DNA of 6,659 nucleotides from GCA-002790365 sp964486645. GTDB taxonomy: Bacteria > Bacteroidota > Ignavibacteria > Ignavibacteriales > Ignavibacteriaceae. The notes under the pieces are model-generated. The model did not search any database. It saw nothing but the letters and a program-made list of their open reading frames with translations, and was not told the DNA's origin. The stretch lies in contig CAZAOG010000142.1 of assembly GCA_964486645.1 (NCBI GenBank), positions 1-6,659 of the forward strand, given 5' to 3'. The position numbers and the translations under genes were made by a program. Below are positions 1 to 5,505 of this stretch, in pieces. Every line of letters starts with the position of its first letter. Position 1 is the stretch's first letter.

Positions 1-228
1 CCCACTTATAAAGAAGATAACGGTGGGCTATCAAAACGAGATTCTGATTGGCTAGGTAAACCCAAAGACCGTCATTACTATTGGGAAGGTAAGCCCAATG
101 ATTTTTCTGATTTGCTGGATTTAAAACAAATGCAAACCCGTACTCGGCATGACCAACCGAACTCACGAAAACGCTGGCAATTTACACCTCGTCAAGAACA
201 TTACCTATTTTTACAGGGGGGTGAATAA
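1..228 (+). CDS. cas5e: Cas5e (CasD), Cascade subunit, C-terminal part only
   Basis: Frame 1 is open from the first base to a TAA at 226-228 and gives 75 residues; the start lies left of the window. Cas5e is the Cascade subunit that binds the 5' handle of the crRNA and caps that end of the complex. The visible tail has the family's C-terminal pattern: an RTRHDQP segment (residues 47-53 of the visible part), then an aromatic-basic stretch RWQFTPRQ, matching the 'vRDEP...R.y..R' ending of I-E Cas5 proteins as I recall it. The stop overlaps the cas6e start as TAATG, the tight coupling usual for cas5e-cas6e. The call rests on this short motif plus position directly before cas6e. The N-terminal RAMP fold cannot be checked here. 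Confidence 0.85.
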   Translation, partial: PTYKEDNGGLSKRDSDWLGKPKDRHYYWEGKPNDFSDLLDLKQMQTRTRHDQPNSRKRWQFTPRQEHYLFLQGGE

Positions 229-1172
229 TGTATTTTTCCAGAGTGCGACTTCGTTCTGAAATTTTTAAGTCATCACAACTGCATCGAGTATTGGAAGGTA
301 ATGTGTATGGCGCACACCGTTTATTATGGGATTTATTCTCAGAACAACAAAGAAACTTTTTATATCGGGAAGAAATAGCGCGAGAACAGCTAGGGAGTTC
401 TTCTAATGCGCGCGGGGAATCAATTTATTATATGGTTTCACAGACAAAACCCGTTGAGCCAGAAAACTCATTATTTACAGTTGAAACTAAAAATTATCAA
501 CCTCAATTAACAGCCGGACAAGTGTTAGGTTTTGAATGTCGAGTGAATCCAGTCGTCACAAAAAAAGTAGTGCGTAAAGATAAAGACAAGTATTTGCAGA
601 AACGAGCAAAACGACAGGTTAAAGATCCACAAAAAATAACCTCTAAGCGAGTTCGGCATGATCTTGTTATGGATGAGCAATTAACTTTCTTAAAGACCTT
701 GATTAAGGCGTTTAATCTTGAGAGTGAATTACTCACTACCCCCGAAAAGAAAGACTATAAAAAACTACTATTAGCCAAAGGAGGTAAAGCGCTTAATCAA
801 CATCTTACTGAAATACTCAGTACCGATATTCGATATGCAGAACGCTTACAGCAAGTATCAAGCTTAGCTGATAAGCTAGAGTGGGCGCTTAAAGCTGAAA
901 TTGATACAGCCCTAGAAAGTTGGTGGAAAAGACAAGGAGAACGATGTGGATTTAACTTGGTTTTTGATGATTCAGGGTTAAGCAAATTACAAAATAGTGC
1001 ATATCAATGGCATGCCTTACCCGAAAAGGGTAAACACGCTGGATTTAGTTCTGTTGATTTTATGGGGGAATTGCAAATAACAGATGTTGAAAAATTTAAA
1101 ACTGTATTATTGGATGGTATCGGTCGATCTAAGGCTTTTGGTTGTGGTTTGTTGATGATTAAAAGAGTATAG
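228..1172 (+). CDS. cas6e: Cas6e (CasE/Cse3) crRNA-processing endoribonuclease, long form
   Basis: Cas6e cuts the repeat RNA just 3' of its hairpin and stays bound to the crRNA 3' end within Cascade. The start is the ATG of a TAATG overlap with cas5e, preceded by a strong AGGGGGG ribosome site, and gives the family N-terminus MYFSRVRL. Landmarks in order are: Y27 and H30 in VYGAHRLLWDLF, matching the catalytic Tyr/His region; NPVV at 107-110; a Lys/Arg-rich stretch at about 111-145; WWKRQGERCGF at 232-242; and the C-terminal glycine-rich RAMP loop GIGRSKAFGCGLL at 297-309. At 314 aa it is clearly longer than E. coli CasE (199 aa). The excess sits mostly at about residues 150-228, which look helical and charged, between the two RAMP folds. 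The gene is AT-rich (about 34% G+C in three hand-counted rows) compared with cas1. The assignment is firm; the role of the insertion is unknown. Confidence 0.95.
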   Translation: MYFSRVRLRSEIFKSSQLHRVLEGNVYGAHRLLWDLFSEQQRNFLYREEIAREQLGSSSNARGESIYYMVSQTKPVEPENSLFTVETKNYQPQLTAGQVLGFECRVNPVVTKKVVRKDKDKYLQKRAKRQVKDPQKITSKRVRHDLVMDEQLTFLKTLIKAFNLESELLTTPEKKDYKKLLLAKGGKALNQHLTEILSTDIRYAERLQQVSSLADKLEWALKAEIDTALESWWKRQGERCGFNLVFDDSGLSKLQNSAYQWHALPEKGKHAGFSSVDFMGELQITDVEKFKTVLLDGIGRSKAFGCGLLMIKRV

Positions 1173-1227
1173 TAAGTCTGAATTAGAACTTAATTTAGAC
1201 TGGTTAAAAAACAAAGGTTATACCTAA
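1159..1227 (+). other. Short open frame with no start codon, possible gene remnant
   Basis: After a TGA at 1156-1158 the frame is open for 22 codons to a TAA at 1225-1227. It ends in SKSELELNLDWLKNKGYT, and its stop overlaps the antitoxin ATG as TAATG. There is no ATG, GTG or TTG in the frame, so it cannot be a gene by itself. The peptide looks protein-like and the TAATG junction is the form seen between coupled genes. It could be the tail of a gene whose front was lost when cas6e came to lie here, or chance in a 54-bp gap. I do not recognise the family. Confidence 0.2.
1176..1200. repeat. Inverted repeat upstream of the antitoxin gene
   Basis: The arms GTCTGAATT (1176-1184) and AATTTAGAC (1192-1200) are complementary except at one position, which becomes a G-U pair in RNA, with a 7-nt AT-rich gap. 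There is no following T run, so it is not a normal intrinsic terminator. Its place 26 bp before the antitoxin start would suit an operator for self-repression by a Phd/YefM-type antitoxin; this is inference from position only. Confidence 0.3.
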
Positions 1228-1508
1228 TGAATCTTTCCCAAAACACAAAACCCCTCAGCTATCTAAAAGCTAACGCTGCAAAAGTAGCGGAAGAACTTAA
1301 AGCCAATGGCGCACCTTATTTAATCACCCAAAATGGTGAAGCGGCTATGGTCGTTCAGTCTGTGCAGGAATATGAGCAAACCCAGGAAACCCTGGCGATG
1401 TTGAAAATGTTAGCTCAGAGTGAGCATGATATAGAACAAGATAATGTCATATCAGTTGATGAGGCATTTTCTAAATTGAGAAAACGCCGGGGCTTAAGTG
1501 AGCTATAA
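1227..1508 (+). CDS. Phd/YefM-family antitoxin of a type II toxin-antitoxin pair
   Basis: This 93-aa protein should bind and neutralise the toxin encoded immediately downstream, and repress its own operon. The N-terminal half is a classic Phd/YefM fold. KPLSYLKANAAKVAEEL (residues 8-24) is followed by LITQNGEAAMVVQSVQEYEQ (32-51), with the family's 'ITqNGea.aVv.s...Ye' pattern. The charged helical C-terminus (about 55-93) is where toxin binding is expected. The start ATG follows an AAAGG sequence at 9 bp spacing. It lies 54 bp after cas6e on the same strand, so read-through from the cas operon is likely, although an inverted repeat in the gap could allow separate control. It overlaps the toxin start by 11 bp, as is usual for such pairs. 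This family is common; its position inside a cas operon is not the standard arrangement. Confidence 0.92.
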   Translation: MNLSQNTKPLSYLKANAAKVAEELKANGAPYLITQNGEAAMVVQSVQEYEQTQETLAMLKMLAQSEHDIEQDNVISVDEAFSKLRKRRGLSEL

Positions 1509-1821
1509 AGTCAGTCTTACTCACGCTGCCCTTAATGATCTTTATGCCATCAATGAATATTATCTTGCACAAGCGAATAATAATGTTGCATCCGATATTA
1601 TAAATAACATACAGGAAACCATACAAAACTTGGAATATTTCCCGGAACGCGGAACGATTCCTAATGAATTAATTGTTACTGGAAACACTTGTTATCGACA
1701 GGTGTTATCCTCCGTTTATCGAATAATCTATCGTATCAAAAGCAATAAAGTCTATATCGTAATGGTTATTGATGGACGAAGAGATGTTGCTTCTGCTTTA
1801 ATTAGAAGGCAATTAATGTAG
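1498..1821 (+). CDS. RelE/ParE-superfamily toxin
   Basis: This 107-aa basic protein begins with GTG at 1498, 5 bp after a GGGG ribosome site, and overlaps the antitoxin end by 11 bp. The GTG start yields MSYKVSLTHAALNDLYAINEYY, the normal N-terminus for this family, and no better ATG exists. Family landmarks are: DLYAINEYY (14-22); the helix with AsdIINNIQETIQNL and the turn FPERGTIP (48-55); then YRQVLSSVYRIIYRI (66-80), VYIVMVIDGRRD (85-96) and the ending LIRRQL. The paired 'yR...yRi.Y.i' and 'V..V.DgRRD' blocks are typical of the ParE branch. Members of the superfamily either cut ribosome-bound mRNA (RelE) or block DNA gyrase (ParE). The sequence leans towards ParE, but the target cannot be settled by eye. 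With the antitoxin it forms a complete, apparently intact module between the effector and adaptation genes. Confidence 0.92.
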   Translation: MSYKVSLTHAALNDLYAINEYYLAQANNNVASDIINNIQETIQNLEYFPERGTIPNELIVTGNTCYRQVLSSVYRIIYRIKSNKVYIVMVIDGRRDVASALIRRQLM

Positions 1822-1899
1822 CGCTGATTTCAACCCTAAAAACAAACATCATTTGCAAACGATTCATCTTCTTCAAAATCTGTTATTACTGGACTCCTG

Positions 1900-2811
1900 A
1901 TGCTCCCTCCCTTAAAACCTATTGCCATGAAAGAACGCGTATCCATGGTCTTTGTTCAAAAAGGCCAGATTGATGTCAAAGACGGTGCTTTTGTCGTAAT
2001 TGATGAAACCGGTATTCGTACCCACATCCCGGTCGGCAGTATGGCTTGTATTATGTTGGAACCCGGTACGCGGGTTTCGCATCATGCCGCAGCATTAGCC
2101 GCCAGAGCAGGAACGTTATTGGTTTGGGTGGGTGATGCCGGGGTTAGATTATATGCATCAGGTCAACCGGGAGGTGCGCGATCTGACCGTTTGCTGTATC
2201 AGGCTAAACTGGCATTGGATGATAGCGCACGATTAAAAGTAGTGCGTAAAATGTATGAAATCCGTTTTGGTGAAAAGCCACCGGAACGCCGCAGTGTAGA
2301 ACAGTTACGTGGAATAGAAGGCGCACGCGTCAAAAAAACCTATCAATTGCTGGCCAAGCAAGCCGGTGTGACATGGAAGGGACGTAACTACGACCGCAAT
2401 CAATGGGATAATAGCGATATGCCCAATCGCTGTATTAGTTCTGCAACAGCCTGTTTATATGGTATAAGCGAAGCAGCGATTTTGGCGGCGGGTTATGCGC
2501 CAGCCATTGGCTTTATCCATACCGGCAAACCGCTGTCATTTGTTTACGATATTGCCGATATGTTTAAATTTGATAACATCATTCCACACGCTTTTAAAAT
2601 TGCCGCCAAAAATTACCACGATCCGGAACGTGAAGTGCGTTTAATGTGTCGGGATATTTTTCGGCAAACCAAAATCCTCAAAAAAATTATTCCCGCCATA
2701 GAAGAGGTGCTGGCAGCTGGTGAACTGGAAATTCCCAAACCTGCTGAGGAAAATATTCCACCCGCTATCCCTAATCCTGAGAGTATCGGTGATGTTGGTC
2801 ATCGTAGTTGA
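1900..2811 (+). CDS. cas1: Cas1, type I-E spacer integrase
   Basis: Cas1 is the metal-dependent integrase which, as two dimers bridged by a Cas2 dimer, inserts new spacers at the leader-repeat junction. The 303-aa product closely follows E. coli Cas1, with blocks such as GIRTHIPVGSMACIMLEPG (38-56), YASGQPGGARSD (85-96) and AAILAAGYAPAIGF (192-205). The metal-binding residues fall as E140 (in LRGIEG), H207 (in FIHTGK), D217 and D220 (in YDIAD), one less than E. coli E141, H208, D218 and D221. The start at 1900 gives MLPPLKPIAMKERVSM, which lines up with the E. coli N-terminus; an ACTGGACT sequence lies just upstream. The 78-bp gap after the toxin shows no clear terminator or promoter, so it may rely on read-through. 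It overlaps cas2 by 20 bp. It is richer in G+C than cas6e (about 48% in five hand-counted rows). Confidence 0.98.
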   Translation: MLPPLKPIAMKERVSMVFVQKGQIDVKDGAFVVIDETGIRTHIPVGSMACIMLEPGTRVSHHAAALAARAGTLLVWVGDAGVRLYASGQPGGARSDRLLYQAKLALDDSARLKVVRKMYEIRFGEKPPERRSVEQLRGIEGARVKKTYQLLAKQAGVTWKGRNYDRNQWDNSDMPNRCISSATACLYGISEAAILAAGYAPAIGFIHTGKPLSFVYDIADMFKFDNIIPHAFKIAAKNYHDPEREVRLMCRDIFRQTKILKKIIPAIEEVLAAGELEIPKPAEENIPPAIPNPESIGDVGHRS

Positions 2812-3094
2812 AAACGTGCCGCCGCGTTTACGTGGGCGTTTGGCAGTCTGGCTAATTGAAATTCGTGCCGGTGTGTACGTCGGTAATTTATCCGTCAAAG
2901 TGCGGGAAATGATCTGGCAACAAGTCGAAGCTGGTATTGAAGAAGGAAACGCCATTATGACCTGGAGTACCAATACTGAATCTGGATTTGATTTTCTCAC
3001 ATTAGGTGAAAATCGGCGATTACCTGTGGAAATCGATGGGTTAAAACTGGTTTCATTCTATCCAATTGAAGAGGATAAAGATGATATGCTTTAG
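2792..3094 (+). CDS. cas2: Cas2, type I-E adaptation protein
   Basis: Cas2 forms the central dimer of the Cas1-Cas2 integrase and positions the protospacer DNA. The 100-aa product matches E. coli Cas2 along its length: MLVIVVENVPPRLRGRLAVW (1-20), RAGVYVGNLS (24-33), REMIWQQV (37-44), WSTNTESGFDF (56-66) and GLKLVSFYPI. A longer reading from the ATG at 2720 is possible but its extra 24 residues are antisense-like noise inside cas1. The ATG at 2792 matches the start of the family, with GAGAG about 8 bp upstream; a GTG at 2789 is the only close alternative. The tail EEDKDDML is a short acidic extension past the usual end. The 20-bp overlap with cas1 implies translational coupling and matched dosage. 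Confidence 0.97.
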   Translation: MLVIVVENVPPRLRGRLAVWLIEIRAGVYVGNLSVKVREMIWQQVEAGIEEGNAIMTWSTNTESGFDFLTLGENRRLPVEIDGLKLVSFYPIEEDKDDML

Positions 3095-3124
3095 CAGTAT
3101 GCTAAGAATAAGTATGATCTTTAT

Positions 3125-3141
3125 ACCGTGAGAATGAATCG
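3125..3141 (+). repeat. Degenerate copy of the 3' half of the CRISPR repeat, in the leader
   Basis: ACCGTGAGAATGAATCG matches repeat positions 13-29 at 13 of 17 bases, including the cleavage-site region and a handle-like ATGAATCG (the repeat has ATGAACCG). The 5' half of the repeat is not recognisable upstream, so the CCCCAC stem arm is missing. It sits 104 bp before the first repeat, in the same orientation. It could be a decayed repeat, part of a crRNA-like element, or chance. Confidence 0.3.
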
Positions 3142-3154
3142 GATGAAAATGCTC

Positions 3155-3232
3155 TTTAACAATATAAACTTAAAAATCGCCATTTTAGTTGGTAGAAAAT
3201 TAGAAGCTATTATTCCTCTTGTTTAACAATAT
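3155..3232 (+). repeat. Direct repeat TTTAACAATAT, two copies in the leader
   Basis: TTTAACAATAT occurs at 3155-3165 and again at 3222-3232, 67 bp apart start to start. The second copy contains most of the IHF-like site beside the array; the first lacks the TTR end of that motif. Two matching copies could mean two protein-binding sites, but the sequence is AT-rich and the match is short. Confidence 0.4.
3189..3196 (+). promoter_or_regulatory. TTGGTAGA leader motif, likely Cas1-Cas2 upstream anchoring site
   Basis: TTGGTAGA begins exactly 56 bp before the first base of repeat 1. From memory, the E. coli K-12 type I-E leader has TTGGTAGA at the same distance, where IHF bending brings it to the integrase. 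Conservation of both sequence and distance in an otherwise diverged leader supports a functional site. Confidence 0.6.
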
Positions 3233-3236
3233 GTTA
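3224..3236 (+). promoter_or_regulatory. IHF-like binding site next to the array
   Basis: TAACAATATGTTA matches the IHF consensus WATCAANNNNTTR at all defined positions but one (A for T at the third). It lies within a perfect inverted repeat, TTAACA-ATA-TGTTAA at 3223-3237. IHF bends the leader to promote spacer integration in type I-E systems. The site is about 9-21 bp from repeat 1, roughly a helical turn nearer the array than I recall for E. coli. Confidence 0.45.
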
Positions 3237-3244
3237 AGATAAGT

Positions 3245-3273
3245 ACGTTCCCCACACCCGTGGGGATGAACCG
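3245..3273 (+). repeat. First, leader-proximal CRISPR repeat
   Basis: This is repeat 1, the template copied each time a spacer is added. It is identical to the consensus, so all later additions would inherit the consensus form. The base before it varies freely among the repeats, which fixes A as position 1 and gives a unit of 29 nt. Confidence 0.95.
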
Positions 3274-3703
3274 AAATGGTGGTTTGGTTGTCGCTGGTAC
3301 ATTAGACGTTCCCCACACCCGTGGGGATGAACCGATTCCGTTGATTCTTCCACTCCCTTGTCTCAGACGTTCCCCACACCCGTGGGGATGAACCGCGATA
3401 CCGAAGAACTCGCTGAACTCGGAGCCTACGTTCCCCACACCCGTGGGGATGAACCGAAATAATAACACGAAAAACAAGCGACCTGATAACGTTCCCCACA
3501 CCCGTGGGGATGAACCGATAGGTCGCAGCCAGGATTTAACGCGGATATAACGTTCCCCACACCCGTGGGGATGAACCGAGGACTGCCATTTGGCATGGGG
3601 CCAATGGAGCAACGTTCCCCACACCCGTGGGGATGAACCGAAAATATCGATTTTTCAGACAAAAATAAAGAGACGTTCCCCACACCCGTGGGGATGAACC
3701 GGG

Positions 3704-3718
3704 CAATGCCAGGCATTG
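3704..3718. repeat. Perfect inverted repeat inside spacer 8
   Basis: CAATGCC (3704-3710) and GGCATTG (3712-3718) are perfectly complementary around a single A. This occupies half of spacer 8 (3702-3733), at its PAM-proximal, seed end. It probably reflects a palindromic site in the targeted element. Confidence 0.7.
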
Positions 3719-4373
3719 AAGATGATTTGCAATACGTTCCCCACACCCGTGGGGATGAACCGATTAGTTGCAACCGGACGCCCTTGGGTAAGATACGTTC
3801 CCCACACCCGTGGGGATGAACCGTTTATTTTATAACAACCATAAAAAATGATAAGACGTTCCCCACACCCGTGGGGATGAACCGCCATAGCGTACCTTTT
3901 CAGCGTCCACCAATTCACGTTCCCCACACCCGTGGGGATGAACCGATTGAATATCTTTTTATTCCAGATAATATTCCACGTTCCCCACACCCGTGGGGAT
4001 GAACCGGAAATTCACTGAAGAAATTTTAGGTAAAGGCCACGTTCCCCACACCCGTGGGGATGAACCGGGGACGCGGATATTTAAACCCACTTGATTATCA
4101 CGTTCCCCACACCCGTGGGGATGAACCGGTTGACACTAGAACCTGGGGTACCTATTTCGTCACGTTCCCCACACCCGTGGGGATGAACCGCTCCGATTGG
4201 TTGTGTTGTTGATGCTTCTGGAACGTTCCCCACACCCGTGGGGATGAACCGACCCTGGTGCTAACGGCGCTTATTACATGCCAACGTTCCCCACACCCGT
4301 GGGGATGAACCGCGTAGTTTTTGCTTGTTTGTCAATCATTTCATACGTTCCCCACACCCGTGGGGATGAACCG

Positions 4374-4405
4374 GGCCACATGCGATACGTTCAAATCACT
4401 GATAA
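4374..4405 (+). repeat. Spacer 19, same sequence as spacer 25 (32-nt version)
   Basis: The spacer begins GGCCACATGCGATACG and ends ACTGATAA. All 32 bases recur in spacer 25. The + strand reads as an open frame, GHMRYVQITD, as expected for a spacer taken from a coding region. Neighbouring spacers are not shared with those around spacer 25. Confidence 0.97.
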
Positions 4406-4740
4406 ACGTTCCCCACACCCGTGGGGATGAACCGGTTCTGTTACTGTTAATGGTGTCAAAGTTGATACGTTCCCCACACCCGTGGGGATGAACCGAAGGG
4501 TTAATTGTGGCGGGTTGGTTAATTCAGACGTTCCCCACACCCGTGGGGATGAACCGAGCATATTTACACTGTTTATTATGGTTTTAATACGTTCCCCACA
4601 CCCGTGGGGATGAACCGAAATTATCCAGCGTGATTATGCGGAATCTGAGACGTTCCCCACACCCGTGGGGATGAACCGTAAAAAATAATGAAAAATAATG
4701 ATAATGATATGACGTTCCCCACACCCGTGGGGATGAACCG

Positions 4741-4773
4741 GGCCACATGCGATACGTTCAAATCACTGATAAA
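4741..4773 (+). repeat. Spacer 25, same sequence as spacer 19 plus one base (33-nt version)
   Basis: The spacer has the same 32 bases as spacer 19 and one more A at the repeat-distal end, so the two copies share the PAM-side end and differ in length. The reading frame extends to GHMRYVQITDK. The flanking spacers 24 and 26 are unrelated to 18 and 20, so this is not a block duplication. Confidence 0.97.
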
Positions 4774-5114
4774 ACGTTCCCCACACCCGTGGGGATGAAC
4801 CGTACGAAAACCACTATTTTGAAGAAGGGTTAATACGTTCCCCACACCCGTGGGGATGAACCGGGAAATCGCGCGCATCGGATTTTTTGACGCTGACGTT
4901 CCCCACACCCGTGGGGATGAACCGATCATACGATTGGCAAAGTGTCGCCCAATACCACGTTCCCCACACCCGTGGGGATGAACCGGTTTGTTTTTGTATA
5001 TATTTGTGCTATTGTTTACGTTCCCCACACCCGTGGGGATGAACCGAGCTGAAACGGCGCGGCGTGTTGGGTGAGGATACGTTCCCCACACCCGTGGGGA
5101 TGAACCGCGAAAAA

Positions 5115-5128
5115 AATCATTAATGATT
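5115..5128. repeat. 14-bp perfect palindrome inside spacer 31
   Basis: AATCATTAATGATT is its own reverse complement. It lies in spacer 31 (5108-5139), which otherwise holds an A run. Such a palindrome is typical of a binding site for a dimeric protein in the target. Confidence 0.7.
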
Positions 5129-5479
5129 ACTATGCTGAAACGTTCCCCACACCCGTGGGGATGAACCGATTTGTAGACAGTCATGAACTTGGAAATAGTT
5201 ACGTTCCCCACACCCGTGGGGATGAACCGCCGTCACGTTTTGAGGGAATATTCTGGTCAGGACGTTCCCCACACCCGTGGGGATGAACCGTCGTTGGAAT
5301 GGGTCGCCACGCTCGACGGCAGACGTTCCCCACACCCGTGGGGATGAACCGTATTTTTTAGGCGCGCCAACTTATGGTCAGGTACGTTCCCCACACCCGT
5401 GGGGATGAACCGTGGTCGAATATATGAGGATTACAGCACTAAAAACGTTCCCCACACCCGTGGGGATGAACCGTTTTTT

Positions 5480-5505
5480 TGTTAAGCAATAGCAATCTTA
5501 ACATA
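5480..5505. repeat. Inverted repeat inside spacer 37
   Basis: TGTTAAG and CTTAACA are perfectly complementary arms around a 10-nt loop, in a spacer (5474-5505) that starts with a T run. This resembles a weak hairpin next to a T run, as in a terminator read on one strand of the target. Confidence 0.6.

Larger units (their letters stand above)
3095..3244 (+). promoter_or_regulatory. CRISPR leader
   Basis: This is the 150-bp AT-rich, non-coding gap between the cas2 stop and the first repeat. In type I-E loci the leader carries the array promoter and the sites that direct Cas1-Cas2 to the first repeat. Seen here are a TTGGTAGA motif 56 bp before the array, an IHF-like site next to the array, an 11-bp direct repeat, and a repeat-like stretch further upstream, each entered separately. 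The best -10 match is TATTAT at 3208-3213, but the sequence 17 bp upstream of it (TTAGTT) is a poor -35, so the promoter stays unplaced. The leader is at the cas2 end, so the array grows at its left end and spacer 1 should be the newest. Confidence 0.85.

Noticed and set aside
503..985. Two minus-strand open frames (503-736 and 797-985) inside cas6e
   Set aside because: They lie fully antisense to a well-supported gene, show no recognisable family and have no coding context.
1196..1224. Promoter-like pair TAGACT and TATACC, 17 bp apart, before the antitoxin
   Set aside because: Each box matches its consensus at only four of six positions, and transcription would start inside the antitoxin gene, past its start codon.
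1822..1899. Gap between the toxin gene and cas1 checked for a promoter or terminator
   Set aside because: No hairpin with a T run is visible. The best box pair (a TTGCAA at about 1854 and the AAATCT 17 bp further on) is too weak to report.
2720..2791. N-terminal extension of Cas2 by 24 residues
   Set aside because: The extra residues have no counterpart in Cas2 proteins and lie within cas1. The ATG at 2792 aligns with the start of the family.
2641..3000. Minus-strand open frame of 119 codons across the cas1-cas2 junction
   Set aside because: It is antisense to two conserved genes and looks like a shadow of their codon pattern; the peptide resembles no family I know.
3185..3213. Leader promoter with TTAGTT and TATTAT, 17 bp apart
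   Set aside because: The -10 box is good but the -35 box matches only two of six positions. The array promoter may be here or further upstream; not strong enough for a feature.
5474..5505. Spacer 37 shares TATGTTAAGAT, in reverse complement, with the leader at 3230-3240; considered as self-targeting
   Set aside because: The 11-base match is at the seed-distal end of the spacer, in AT-rich sequence, and could not support type I-E targeting.
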